A stretch of DNA of 34,584 nt from Actinoplanes oryzae (GCF_030757795.1 NZ_JAUQWH010000093.1:1-34584), one strand, 5' to 3'; numbered from the stretch's first letter, positions 1 to 8,171 are shown. The notes: a model not told the origin generated them from the letters alone. Program-made: numbers and translations.

Positions 1-67
1 GGCGGCTGCGGTCGTCCGGGGCGGTCGCGGCGAGCGTGACCAGGAGGTCAGCGGCGGGTGCGGACAT
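1..67 (-). CDS. Partial CDS, N-terminus only, function unknown
   Basis: Only the first 22 codons of a reverse-strand gene lie in the window; it reads MSAPAADLLVTLAATAPDD and runs off the left edge. The ATG is supported by a good Shine-Dalgarno GGAGGACC about 6-7 nt upstream. It is divergent from ppgK, with about 220 bp of shared upstream DNA. The visible residues are too few to assign a family. Confidence 0.6.
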   Translation of the reverse strand, partial: MSAPAADLLVTLAATAPDDRSR

Positions 68-291
68 GGCAGTGGTCCTCCATCAGCGGGCAGAGAGCCG
101 TGCCCGCGCGCGGCGGAACTCTCCCCACGCTAACCGCTCGGCGGAGTCGTGACCAGCCGAAAGTATGAGTCCGGTCCCGCAACACCCGGCGTAACCGGCA
201 TATCGCACCCGCAATCCCCCGTCGGAAGGGATTCATGAACCGGTGTGCTTGGGTACACAGAGCGGAAACACACCGGAGACGGAGTTCAGGA

Positions 292-1071
292 ATGGCCATC
301 CTCGGCATCGACATCGGCGGGTCCGGCGTGAAGGGCGCGCCGGTGGACACCACGCGGGGCGAGCTGCTCGCCGAGCGCGTACGGGTGCCCACCCCCCAGC
401 CGTCCGACGTCAGCAGCGTGGTCGAAGCGGTCGCCGAGGTGGCCGCGCAGTTCGACGGCTTCGACCGCGTCGGCGTGACCTTCCCGGGCGTCGTGGTCGA
501 CGGCGTGACCCGCACCGCCGCCAACGTCGACAAGTCGTGGCTCGAAGCGCCCGCCGCCCGGCTCTTCACCGAGCGGCTCGGCAAGCCGGTCTCGGTCCTC
601 AACGACGCCGACGCGGCCGGGGTCGCCGAGATCGCGTTCGGCGGGCACGACACGCACGGGCTGGTCATGATGCTGACCTTCGGCACGGGCATCGGCAGCG
701 CGCTGTTCCTGGACGGGACGCTGATCCCCAACACCGAGTTCGGCCACCTGGAGCTGGACGGCAAGGACGCCGAGCTGCGCGCCTCCGACCGGGCCCGCGA
801 GCACGAGGACCTCGGCTGGGAGAAGTGGGCCGGCCGCGTGCAGGACTATCTGCGGCACGTCGAGATGCTGCTGTCGCCGCGGCTCTTCATCGTCGGCGGC
901 GGGGTCAGCAAGAAGGCCGAGAAGTGGCTGCCGCACGTCGAGGTCCGCACCCCGATCGTCACGGCCACGCTGCTCAACAACGCCGGCATCGTGGGCGCCG
1001 CCGTCACCGCCGAGCAGGCCCACGGCCACCCCGGCGCCATCCAGGTCGACGCCGCCACCCAGGGAGAATAA
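292..1071 (+). CDS. ppgK: Polyphosphate glucokinase (ROK family)
   Basis: The 259-residue product phosphorylates glucose to glucose 6-phosphate in the cytoplasm using inorganic polyphosphate (and usually ATP), an actinobacterial route into glycolysis. Visible motifs are the N-terminal phosphate-binding loop GIDIGGSGVKG (residues 5-15), the LNDADAAGVAE segment holding the catalytic Asp, the second phosphate loop TFGTGIGSAL, and the PNTEFGHLEL motif typical of PpgK. Length matches the family (about 250-270 aa). I chose ATG 292 because GGAG lies 7 nt upstream and the family N-terminus starts here; the frame is open further upstream to 235 but that extension is not PpgK-like. The stop codon abuts the GTG of the next gene, so the two are probably co-translated. 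Confidence 0.95.
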   Translation: MAILGIDIGGSGVKGAPVDTTRGELLAERVRVPTPQPSDVSSVVEAVAEVAAQFDGFDRVGVTFPGVVVDGVTRTAANVDKSWLEAPAARLFTERLGKPVSVLNDADAAGVAEIAFGGHDTHGLVMMLTFGTGIGSALFLDGTLIPNTEFGHLELDGKDAELRASDRAREHEDLGWEKWAGRVQDYLRHVEMLLSPRLFIVGGGVSKKAEKWLPHVEVRTPIVTATLLNNAGIVGAAVTAEQAHGHPGAIQVDAATQGE

Positions 1072-1533
1072 GTGCCCCGCACCATCGCCACGAACACCCA
1101 GGTCAGCCGCGCGGAGCTGCTGGACTTCGTCCGCCCCCGGCACCACGCGATCCTCATGACCACCCGGCGTGACGGCCGCCCGCAGGCGTCGCCGAACACG
1201 TGCGGCGTCGACGCCGAGGGCCGGATCGTCATCTCGACCTACCCCGAGCGCGCCAAGGCCCTCAACATCCGCCGCAACCCGCAGGTCAGCGTCTGCGTCC
1301 TCTCCGACGACTTCGGCGGGGCATGGGTCCAGGTGGACGGCACGGCCGAGGTCGTCGACCTGCCCGACTCGGTCGAGCCGCTGGTCGAGTACTTCCGGGT
1401 GATCTCCGGCGAGCACCCCGACTGGGACGAGTACCGCCAGGCCATGCGCGACCAGGGCAAGAGCCTGATCCGCATCACGGTGGACCGCTGGGGCCCGATC
1501 GCGACCGGCGGCTTCCCGGCCCGTCTCGCCTGA
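1072..1533 (+). CDS. PPOX-class F420/flavin-dependent oxidoreductase
   Basis: The 153-residue protein belongs to the split-barrel pyridoxamine 5'-phosphate-oxidase-like superfamily; in actinobacteria such proteins often bind F420 or FMN and reduce small substrates. Evidence includes the N-terminal helix followed by ILMTTRRDGRPQASPN, the beta segment RIVISTYPERAKALNIRRNP with basic residues expected near the cofactor phosphate, and a central GGAWVQVDGTAEVVDLPD strand pair. The C-terminus RITVDRWGPIATGG is typical of the FDOR-B type. It starts at GTG immediately after the ppgK stop, with AGGGAG inside the ppgK end as ribosome binding site. The substrate cannot be read from sequence, and F420 versus FMN use is inferred. 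Confidence 0.88.
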   Translation: MPRTIATNTQVSRAELLDFVRPRHHAILMTTRRDGRPQASPNTCGVDAEGRIVISTYPERAKALNIRRNPQVSVCVLSDDFGGAWVQVDGTAEVVDLPDSVEPLVEYFRVISGEHPDWDEYRQAMRDQGKSLIRITVDRWGPIATGGFPARLA

Positions 1534-1543
1534 AGATATGAAT

Positions 1544-1585
1544 ACGCGCACCCGGGGCCGCCCAGAAGCAGCCCCGGGTGCGCGT
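1544..1585. terminator. Bidirectional terminator-like hairpin
   Basis: A perfect 15-bp inverted repeat (arms 1544-1558 and 1571-1585, ACGCGCACCCGGGGC and its complement) encloses a 12-nt loop, 11 nt after the PPOX stop. No T-run follows, as is common in high-GC actinobacteria. It lies between the converging PPOX gene and the stress-protein gene and could serve both. Confidence 0.8.
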
Positions 1586-1673
1586 GGCTACCGCCCGGCC
1601 GGGTGGGTGGTCCCGCCCCGGACCGCGGCCGCCGGGCTGTCCCGGGTGGTCACCCGCCCGGGCGCCGGACCGC

Positions 1674-2210
1674 TCAGGAAGCGCCGCTGGCCCGCCAGTT
1701 GATGCTGGTGAGCAGGGACCGGGCCTGGTCGGCGACCTCGGCGTCGACCACGACGGCGTACTGGGAGGCCTGCAGCGAGCTGCGCGACGTGAAGTCGCGG
1801 CGGCCGCCCGTCATGGCCTGGGCGATCGCGCCGAAGACCGCGCCCCAGACGGCGCCGATGGCCAGGCCCAGCAGGATGACGCCGGTCCAGTTGGAGTCGC
1901 TGAAGAGGCCGAAGAAGAGCCCGATGAACAGGCCGAACCAGGCCCCGCTCGCGGCGCCGGCGAGGGCGGCGCGGCCGGTGGTGAAGCGGCCCAGGACGTT
2001 CTCGACCAGGCGCAGGTCGGTGCCGATGATGGCGCTGCGCTCGACCGGGAACTTGTTGTCCGACAGGTGGTCGACCGCCTGCTGCGCGGTGGCGTAGTCC
2101 GGGTAGGTGCCGACCGCGACCGTGGCGGCCGGGAAGACGTCGGTGGTGGCGGGCGGGGTGGCCGGGACGCCGGCCGGGCCGGGCGGGACCGCGGGGTCGG
2201 GGGTGGTCAT
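1674..2210 (-). CDS. General stress protein, YflT-like with two membrane helices
   Basis: The 178-residue product has a Pro/Ala/Thr-rich N-terminus (residues 1-28), then an alpha/beta segment resembling the YflT/general-stress fold (VAVGTYPDYATAQQAVDHLS; VERSAIIGTDLRLVENV). Two Gly-rich hydrophobic helices follow (around AALAGAASGAWFGLFIGLFF and ILLGLAIGAVWGAVFGAI). The C-terminus YAVVVDAEVADQARSLL completes the repeat. It is probably an inner-membrane-associated stress protein of unknown biochemical role. ATG 2210 has GGAGGCAACC directly upstream. It lies 14 bp after the PAP2 gene and is probably its operon partner. Family membership is by motif recognition only. Confidence 0.8.
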   Translation of the reverse strand: MTTPDPAVPPGPAGVPATPPATTDVFPAATVAVGTYPDYATAQQAVDHLSDNKFPVERSAIIGTDLRLVENVLGRFTTGRAALAGAASGAWFGLFIGLFFGLFSDSNWTGVILLGLAIGAVWGAVFGAIAQAMTGGRRDFTSRSSLQASQYAVVVDAEVADQARSLLTSINWRASGAS

Positions 2211-2224
2211 GGTTGCCTCCGGTT

Positions 2225-3166
2225 TCAGATTCCCCCGGAGTGGGCGGAGGCCGGGACCGGCTCGCCCTCCGGGGAGGTCGATCGGTCGCCCGCTGCGAGG
2301 CGGACCCAGACGGTGAAGGTGACGGCGACCGCGGCGGCCACCGCGAAGGCACCCGCCGCGAAGGCGAAGCGACCGGAGTAGTCGACGATGCGGCCCACCC
2401 GGTCGGCGGAGGCGATCGCGCCCAGGCCGAGCAGGGCGAGCACGCCGCTGATCCCGCCGGCGACGGCGAAGAGCAGCATGACGTAGCGGTTGGGGCGGGC
2501 CTTGACGCCGGCGATGCGCACCCGGCCCGCGCGGACCAGCGCCGAGGCGAGGGCGCCCCACGCCAGGACCACCAACAGGCCGGCGATGGTGTCGCTCGGG
2601 CGGTGCCAGCCCGCCCAGATCGTGGCGACGGCGATGATCAGCACGTACGCCGCCCCGGCCAGCGCCACGGTGCCGCGGATCGCAAACGGCAGCACCAGGA
2701 TCAGCGCGAACGCCACGGAGGCCGCCGCGGTGGTGTGCCCGCTGGGGAACGAGTTCGGCATGTCGAAGCCGTCGAGGTCGGGCCGGGTGAGCCGGCTCTT
2801 GAGCAGCTGGCTGGTGGCGTTGGCGCCGAGGACCAGCAGCGCGGCGGCGGCGGCCAGGTCCTTGCGGCGGCGCATGACGCCGATGGTGGCGGCGGCCAGG
2901 CACACGGCGACGAGGCTGACCAGGGTGGTGCCGTTGAGGGCCCGGCGCAGCACCGAGGTGACCCGGGGGTGGTCGAGGTCGGCGCCGTTCATGACCATGC
3001 TGTCGACCACCTGCCCGAGCGGGTGGCGCACGCAGATCCAGTAGACGGCGGCCACGCCCGCCGCCGACACCAGGGCCACGAGGGCGTGGACCAGGACATG
3101 GGTGATGCCGCGGCCGCCGCGCGGGGCGGCGGGGGCGGTGTCGGGGCGCTCTGCCACTGCCGTCAT
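2225..3166 (-). CDS. PAP2-family membrane phosphatase-like protein
   Basis: The 313-residue polytopic protein has a type-2 phosphatidic acid phosphatase core. Motif 1 is K123-x4-R128-P129, motif 2 is PSGH at 141-144, and motif 3 has H188 and D192 (GWHRPSD). Such enzymes dephosphorylate lipid phosphates or undecaprenyl diphosphate at the membrane. Helices occur around 22-46, 80-97, 105-117, 150-200 and in the C-terminal third. Motif 3 lacks the usual Ser-Arg six to seven residues before His (A181, T182 instead), and motif 1 has four rather than six spacer residues, so it is a divergent subfamily. ATG 3166 has AGGAGGAACC upstream; the longer open frame upstream crosses the palindromic element and is not coding. 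Confidence 0.88.
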   Translation of the reverse strand: MTAVAERPDTAPAAPRGGRGITHVLVHALVALVSAAGVAAVYWICVRHPLGQVVDSMVMNGADLDHPRVTSVLRRALNGTTLVSLVAVCLAAATIGVMRRRKDLAAAAALLVLGANATSQLLKSRLTRPDLDGFDMPNSFPSGHTTAAASVAFALILVLPFAIRGTVALAGAAYVLIIAVATIWAGWHRPSDTIAGLLVVLAWGALASALVRAGRVRIAGVKARPNRYVMLLFAVAGGISGVLALLGLGAIASADRVGRIVDYSGRFAFAAGAFAVAAAVAVTFTVWVRLAAGDRSTSPEGEPVPASAHSGGI

Positions 3167-3245
3167 CGGGCCGGTTCCTCCTGCGTCGTCACGTCGGCGG
3201 GCACACCTATGCCCAACTAGCACACTTCTCAAGCCTGCGCATAGT

Positions 3246-3410
3246 AGAGCCTGTCCCGCCGATCCCGACGGCCTGCGCCGGGTCCAGCTTCCGCCTCGCT
3301 GCGCGGTGCGGGCGGCCCGATACAAACCCGGTATCGGACCGCCCGCCCCACTTGCGACGCGAAACCTGGACCGTCGGCTCGGCGACGCCGTGATCGGCGG
3401 GACAGGCTCT
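3246..3410. mobile_element. MITE-like 165-bp palindromic element
   Basis: Perfect 19-bp terminal inverted repeats (AGAGCCTGTCCCGCCGATC at 3246-3264 and its exact complement at 3392-3410) bound a non-coding element. Its centre is a second inverted repeat: 16-bp arms at 3308-3323 and 3331-3346 with one mismatch and a 7-nt loop. Both repeats share nearly the same axis (about 3327-3328). Intermediate segments also match, for example GGTCCAG at 3281-3287 and CTGGACC at 3366-3372. The whole element is therefore one long imperfect palindrome, as in miniature inverted-repeat transposable elements. I see no convincing target-site duplication and no transposase. It sits in the leader region of the cell-wall hydrolase, 111 bp before its start. 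Confidence 0.65.
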
Positions 3411-3521
3411 GTGGCACAACCTGACTGCACCCGGGCGCTCCCCGGGGCGGCAACGGCCGGATCCGACCTTCGTGGTGAGCCGAAGCACGGATGCCGACGC
3501 CGCAACCAGGGGGATTCCTAC

Positions 3522-4661
3522 ATGTCGTACTTCGCCCGACGGATCGTGACCGGGCCGCTGCTCGTCGCCGCGCTCGGCGCCGGGCTGGGCGTGGCACCGC
3601 AGGCGGCCAGCGCCGCCGCCGGGGTGACCGCGACCGTCGAGGTCACCAGCACGCTGCAGGTCCGCAGCGCCCCGGCGCTCGACGCCGAGGCGGTGGACAG
3701 CCTGCGCGGCGGCCGCCAGGTCACCGTGCTCTGCCAGGTCGAGGGTCAGAAGGTCCGCGGCTCGGTGCGCACGACCACCGCCTGGGACCGGCTCGCCGCC
3801 GGCCGCTACATCTCCCACGCGTACGTCTCCACCACCCGCAAGATCCCGGCGTGCCCCGCGCCCTCGGCCGCCGCGGTGCCGCAGAAGGCGAAGGCCCAGG
3901 CCGCCCGCCGGTTCGTGGTCGGCACGGTGAAGAGCTTCGACGGCAAGGTCAACCTGCGCTCGGCCCCGTCCACCCAGGGCGCGGTCATGGCGTCGGTCAA
4001 CTCCGGCCGCAAGATCAACCTCGTCTGCGCGGTCACCGGCGCGTCGGTCGCCGGCACCGTCCGCACCACGACCCAGTGGGACAGGACGTCGGTCGGCACG
4101 TACATCTCGCACGCGTACATGTACTCCGGCACCCTCAAGCCCTGCCCCGGCGCGACGATGCCCACCACGCCCGCGGTGACCCTGACGCCCGAGCAGTTCA
4201 TCAAGGCCGCGGTGCCCGGCGCCCAGCGCGGCTGGCGCGAGTACGGCGTGCCCGCCTCGGTGACGATCGCCCAGGCCATCCTCGAGTCGGGCTGGGGCCG
4301 CAGCGGCCTGTCGACCGTCGACAAGAACTACTTCGGCATCAAGTGCCAGGGCAGCTCGTACGGCAAGCTGGCCAACGGCTGCCACGTCTACAACACCACC
4401 GAGTGCACCAAGGCCGGCACCTGTTACGCGATGGCGGACGCCTTCCGCACGTACGCGACCATGGCGCACTCCTTCCGGGACCACGGCAACTTCCTGCGCG
4501 TCAACCCGCGGTACGCCGGCGCCTTCACCTACACCAAGGACGCGAACAAGTTCATATGGAAGGTCTGGAAGGCCGGCTACGCCACCGACCCCAACTACTA
4601 CACCAAGGTCACCGGCCTGATGGCGACCTGGAACCTGTACCAGTACGACACCTGGAAGTGA
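3522..4661 (+). CDS. Secreted cell-wall hydrolase: two SH3-like repeats plus glucosaminidase domain
   Basis: The 379-residue preprotein has a Sec signal peptide (residues 1-33: basic start, hydrophobic core GPLLVAALGAGLGV, Ala-rich cleavage site). Two bacterial SH3-like wall-binding repeats follow at about 34-111 and 132-208; both contain LRSAP/VRSAP, a TVRTTT/SVRTTT strand, WDR and YISHAY. The C-terminal domain (220-379) is a GH73/FlgJ-type N-acetylglucosaminidase, with AILESGWGRSGLS carrying the likely catalytic Glu255 and the KNYFGIKC segment. It should cleave peptidoglycan glycan strands outside the cell during growth or separation. ATG 3522 has AGGGGGA 7 nt upstream. Upstream start options lie in the palindromic element and are rejected. 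Confidence 0.93.
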   Translation: MSYFARRIVTGPLLVAALGAGLGVAPQAASAAAGVTATVEVTSTLQVRSAPALDAEAVDSLRGGRQVTVLCQVEGQKVRGSVRTTTAWDRLAAGRYISHAYVSTTRKIPACPAPSAAAVPQKAKAQAARRFVVGTVKSFDGKVNLRSAPSTQGAVMASVNSGRKINLVCAVTGASVAGTVRTTTQWDRTSVGTYISHAYMYSGTLKPCPGATMPTTPAVTLTPEQFIKAAVPGAQRGWREYGVPASVTIAQAILESGWGRSGLSTVDKNYFGIKCQGSSYGKLANGCHVYNTTECTKAGTCYAMADAFRTYATMAHSFRDHGNFLRVNPRYAGAFTYTKDANKFIWKVWKAGYATDPNYYTKVTGLMATWNLYQYDTWK

Positions 4662-4666
4662 GCAAC

Positions 4667-4704
4667 CGCCCTCGTCGGCCGAACCGGGCCGACGGGGGCG
4701 TTTT
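4667..4704 (+). terminator. Rho-independent terminator
   Basis: Five bases after the hydrolase stop, arms 4667-4680 and 4687-4700 form a 14-bp stem with one U-G wobble and a GAACCG loop, followed by TTTT at 4701-4704. Confidence 0.9.
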
Positions 4705-4711
4705 GCGTAAT

Positions 4712-6988
4712 ATGCTCGCATTGGTGAGGGGCAGTGAGGCGGTCAGCGCGTGGCAGGGACGCTACGTCGGTCCGCTGCTCGCCGCGAACGTGGTCGTCAT
4801 CGGCCTCACCGCCACCCTGCTCGCCGTCGGGGCCCTGCGCGAGGACCAGCGGGCCGACGCCGCGCGGGTCATGGACCAGCGCACGGCCGTCGCCCGCAAC
4901 GCCGTGATCACCGAGACGAGCCGCTACCGGGACCTCATGCAGGCCGTCGCCGCGGGCCTGGGCACCAACGCCCGGCTGACCGCCACGGACTTCGCCGCCG
5001 CCACCGCGCCGCTGGACCGGGCCCGCCTGCCCGGCGCCACCTCGGTCGCCTTCGTGGTGCCCGCCGACACCTCGCAGGTGGCCGCGACCCAGCGCCTGTG
5101 GCGCGAGCGCGGCGCCCCCGACCTGGTGCTCAATCCGCAGGGTACGGGCACCCAGCACTACTTCTCCGTCTTCCAGCGCAGCCTCGACGGCCCCCAGGCG
5201 GCGCTCACCGGCCTCGACGTCGCCCCGTCCAAGGAGGGGACCGCCGCCCTGGTCACGGCGCGCCGCACCGGGCAGCCGGCCGTCTCCGACGCGTACGTGC
5301 TGCTGCGCGACCGGCAGCTCCCGGTGGCCCGGCAGCAGCTGTCGTTCCTCTTCGTGGCGCCGGTCTCCGCGTCCGGCGCCTTCCTGGGCTGGCTGGCGCT
5401 CGGGCTGCACGGGCAGGACTTCCTCGGCGGCGTGCTGGACCAGGCCGGGCAGGGAGTGCTCGACGGGGAGCTCTACGCCGAGGACGGCGACCGCCGCCAG
5501 GTGCAGGTCGCCGCGTACGACGCCCGGGGCCGCCGCGACCTCACCCGCCGCGCCACCTTCCCCGTCGCCGACCAGCAGTGGACGCTGGTGACCGGCGCGG
5601 ACTCGGGCGTGCTGCCCGGCGCGCGCACCGCCACCCCGGCGACCGTGCTGCTGGCCGGCCCGCTGATCACCCTGATGCTGGCCCTGCTGGTGTGGATCCT
5701 GGCGACCGGCCGCGCCCGGGCCCGCGAGCAGGTGCTCGTGGCCACCGCCGAGCTGCGCGAGGCCGAGGCCGAGAGCCGCCGCCAGGCCGGGCTGCTCGCC
5801 GCGGTCATGACCAGCATCGGCGACGGCGTCGGGGTGGTCGACGAGCGCGGCGAGTTCCTGCTGCACAACCCGGCGGCCAAGGCGCTGCTCGGCGTCACCG
5901 ACGACGTCGCGGGACCGCACGGCTGGCAGGCGCACTACGGGCTGTTCCGGCCGGACGGGCGCACGCCGTTCCCCGTCGACGAGCTGCCGCTGATGCGCGG
6001 GCTGCGCGGCGAGGCCTCGGACGGCGTCGAGATCCTCATCCGCAACGAGCAGCGCCCCGACGGCATCCTGGTCAGCGTGGACGGGCGCCCGCTCGACCCG
6101 AGCGCCGGGCAGCACGGCGCGGTCGCGGTCTTCCACGACATCACCGCGCTGCGGCGGTACGAGACCGATCTCGCCGTCTTCGCCGGGGTCGTCGCCCACG
6201 ACCTCAAGGCCCCGCTCGCCGTGATCCGCGGGCACTGCGAGACGGCCGCCGACGAGCTGGCCGACGCCCCCGAGGGCCCCGAGGTCTTCGAGGCGCGCGC
6301 GGCGCTCGACCGGATCGCCAACGCGGTGGACCGGATGTCGGCGCTCATCGACACGCTGCTCGCCTACACGACGGCCAAGGACGCCCCGCTCAAGCTGGAC
6401 ACCGTGCCGCTCGCGCCGCTGGTGACGGACATCATCCAGCAGCGTACGGAGCACCTGCGCCCCGGCTCGGCGGCACCCGACTTCTACGTGGGCCCGCTGC
6501 CCGCCGTGGTCGCGGACGCGGCCATGCTCCGGCACGTGCTGGACAACCTGATCGGCAACGCCGTCAAGTACGTCCAGCGGGGCCGGGCCGCCCGGGTCGA
6601 CGTCACCTGCGGCGAGGCGCAGCCGGGCTGGGCCCGGATCGAGGTGGCCGACCGCGGCATCGGCATCCCCGACGAGGACAAGCCCGCCGTCTTCGAGTCG
6701 TTCCACCGGGCCCAGTCCGCCGCCGGATACGCCGGCACGGGCCTGGGCCTGGCCATCTGCCGCCGCATCGTGGAACGGCACGGCGGCACGATCGGCGTGG
6801 CCGACAACCCCGGCGGCGGGACGCGCTTCCACTTCACGCTGCCCCTGGCGAGCCCGCGGGCCCCGTCGGCGGCGCTGGACCGGGCCCTCGCCGAGCGCAA
6901 GGCCATCGAGGGCACGGTGATCAGGCCGGACGGGCCGGCAGCAGCGACGACACCAGCGCGAGAAGCTGGGCCGGCAGGAACGGCTTGA
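4712..6988 (+). CDS. Sensor histidine kinase with extracytoplasmic CHASE-like sensor and PAS domain
   Basis: The 758-residue protein has a membrane helix near residues 20-40, a roughly 260-residue external domain resembling CHASE (ITETSRYRDLMQAVAAGL; TSVAFVVPAD; YFSVFQRSL), and a second helix at about 309-333. A PAS domain follows (about 358-480; SIGDGVGVVDERGEFLLHNPA), then a HisKA with H496 in VVAHDLKAPLAVIRGH and a HATPase_c with N box N616, G1 DRGIGIPDED and G2 GTGLGLAI. It should autophosphorylate and signal to a response regulator. The start is uncertain: TAATAT at 4708-4713 could be a -10 box, favouring in-frame GTG 4724 and a leaderless mRNA, while ATG 4712 has only weak ribosome-binding sequence. 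Its last 68 bp overlap the convergent receiver gene. Confidence 0.93.
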   Translation: MLALVRGSEAVSAWQGRYVGPLLAANVVVIGLTATLLAVGALREDQRADAARVMDQRTAVARNAVITETSRYRDLMQAVAAGLGTNARLTATDFAAATAPLDRARLPGATSVAFVVPADTSQVAATQRLWRERGAPDLVLNPQGTGTQHYFSVFQRSLDGPQAALTGLDVAPSKEGTAALVTARRTGQPAVSDAYVLLRDRQLPVARQQLSFLFVAPVSASGAFLGWLALGLHGQDFLGGVLDQAGQGVLDGELYAEDGDRRQVQVAAYDARGRRDLTRRATFPVADQQWTLVTGADSGVLPGARTATPATVLLAGPLITLMLALLVWILATGRARAREQVLVATAELREAEAESRRQAGLLAAVMTSIGDGVGVVDERGEFLLHNPAAKALLGVTDDVAGPHGWQAHYGLFRPDGRTPFPVDELPLMRGLRGEASDGVEILIRNEQRPDGILVSVDGRPLDPSAGQHGAVAVFHDITALRRYETDLAVFAGVVAHDLKAPLAVIRGHCETAADELADAPEGPEVFEARAALDRIANAVDRMSALIDTLLAYTTAKDAPLKLDTVPLAPLVTDIIQQRTEHLRPGSAAPDFYVGPLPAVVADAAMLRHVLDNLIGNAVKYVQRGRAARVDVTCGEAQPGWARIEVADRGIGIPDEDKPAVFESFHRAQSAAGYAGTGLGLAICRRIVERHGGTIGVADNPGGGTRFHFTLPLASPRAPSAALDRALAERKAIEGTVIRPDGPAAATTPAREAGPAGTA

Positions 6989-7286
6989 GCAGCGTCGCGC
7001 TGGCACCCACCTCCTCGGCCCGGGTGTCGCCGGGCAGCATCGACCCGCTGGCCAGCACGACCGGGATGTGCCGCAGCTCGGCGTCGGCGCGGATGGCCCG
7101 GCACAGGTCCAGCCCCGTCATCCGCGGCATGTCGATGTCGGTGACCACGACGTCGGGACGATGCTCGCGGACCGCCTCCAGCGCGGCGGCCCCGTCGGTC
7201 GTGGCGACCACCTGGTGGCCGGCCCGTTCCAGCGCGCGCCGCAGCACGAACAGGATGTCCTCGTGGTCCTCGGCAACGACGATCAT
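6921..7286 (-). CDS. Single-domain response regulator (CheY-like receiver)
   Basis: The 121-residue protein is a bare receiver domain: acidic pocket E6-D7, phospho-acceptor D50 in VVTDIDMPRMTG, S80 at the end of strand 4 and conserved K101 in LLKPF. No output domain follows, so it probably works by protein contact or as a phosphate relay. Convergence with the histidine kinase makes that kinase its likely partner (inference). ATG 7286 has AGGAGAGG 7 nt upstream. Its 3' end lies inside the kinase coding region, overlapping by 68 bp on the opposite strand. It is divergent from the aldo/keto reductase with 80 bp between starts. Confidence 0.92.
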   Translation of the reverse strand: MIVVAEDHEDILFVLRRALERAGHQVVATTDGAAALEAVREHRPDVVVTDIDMPRMTGLDLCRAIRADAELRHIPVVLASGSMLPGDTRAEEVGASATLLKPFLPAQLLALVSSLLPARPA

Positions 7287-7366
7287 GGGCGGCCTCTCCT
7301 GGGTGACGACGGTGTCCCTCCGATAAAGACGTCAGGGGCGGGGAGGAAACGGGGTAGAGAGGGGAC

Positions 7367-8143
7367 ATGACTGTTCCCTCAGTGCCTCTCGGCAACGGCC
7401 GGGAGATGCCGCTGCTCGGCTTCGGCACCTGGCAGATCCGCGGCGACGCCGCGTACGAGTCGGTGCTGGCCGCGCTCGCGGCGGGTTATCGCCACATCGA
7501 CACCGCCACCATGTACGGCAACGAGGCCGAGGTGGGCCGCGCGCTCGCCGACAGCGGGGTGCCGCGCGACGAGATCTTCGTCACCACCAAGCTGCCGCCC
7601 GAGCGGGCCGGGCAGGAGCGCCGGACCCTCGACGACAGCCTGCGGGCGCTCGGCCTCGACGCCGTGGACCTGTGGCTCATCCACTGGCCGCCGCGCAGCG
7701 GCAAGTCCGTGCCCACCTGGCGCGAGTTCCTGGCCGCCCGCGACGAGGGCCGGGCCCGCTCGGTCGGCGTCAGCAACTACGACGTCGCCGAGCTCGACGA
7801 GCTGATCGACGCGACCGGGATCGCGCCGCAGGTCAACCAGGTGCGCTGGGGCCCGAAGCTCTGGGACGCCGAGCTGGTCGCCCAGCACCGCAAGCGCGGC
7901 ATCGTCGTGGAGGGCTACTCGCCGTTCAAGACGACGAACCTGCACGACCCGGTCCTCACCGGCATCGCCGAGGCGCACTTCGTCGACGCCGCCCGGGTGG
8001 TGCTGCGCTGGCACGTGCAGCACGGCATCGTCGTCATCCCGAAGAGCACGACGCCCGAGCGCATCCGGAGCAACTTCGCGATCGACGGCTTCGAACTCAC
8101 CGGCGACGAGATGGCCCGCATCGACGCGTTGGCGGGACGATAA
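7367..8143 (+). CDS. Aldo/keto reductase
   Basis: The 258-residue protein is an NADPH-dependent AKR of the 2,5-diketo-D-gluconate-reductase-like type. The tetrad is complete: D45 and Y50 in HIDTATMYGNE, K75 in VTTKLP and H106 in LWLIHWPP. The C-terminal cofactor-binding segment IPKSTTPERIRSNFAIDGF, which contacts the NADPH phosphate, is intact. It reduces carbonyl groups of sugars or aldehydes; the substrate is unknown. ATG 7367 follows a purine-rich AGAGAGGGG. It reads away from the receiver gene and toward hrpA, 43 bp before it. Confidence 0.93.
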   Translation: MTVPSVPLGNGREMPLLGFGTWQIRGDAAYESVLAALAAGYRHIDTATMYGNEAEVGRALADSGVPRDEIFVTTKLPPERAGQERRTLDDSLRALGLDAVDLWLIHWPPRSGKSVPTWREFLAARDEGRARSVGVSNYDVAELDELIDATGIAPQVNQVRWGPKLWDAELVAQHRKRGIVVEGYSPFKTTNLHDPVLTGIAEAHFVDAARVVLRWHVQHGIVVIPKSTTPERIRSNFAIDGFELTGDEMARIDALAGR

Positions 8144-8171
8144 TCACGCGGCACATCGCCCCGCGAGTGCC

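Noticed and set aside
235..291. Extended N-terminus of ppgK
   Set aside because: The added residues are not PpgK-like and lack a ribosome binding site; ATG 292 has one.
3167..3521. c-di-AMP (ydaO) riboswitch upstream of the wall hydrolase
   Set aside because: The conserved core segments (GGGGTGAA and the CCGAACCCG-CAGCTAACC part) are not visible; the structure is better explained by the palindromic element.
4750..7326. 858-codon forward frame overlapping the histidine kinase
   Set aside because: It is Arg/Pro/Gly-rich, a typical out-of-frame shadow of a GC-rich gene, while the other frame has clear kinase domains.
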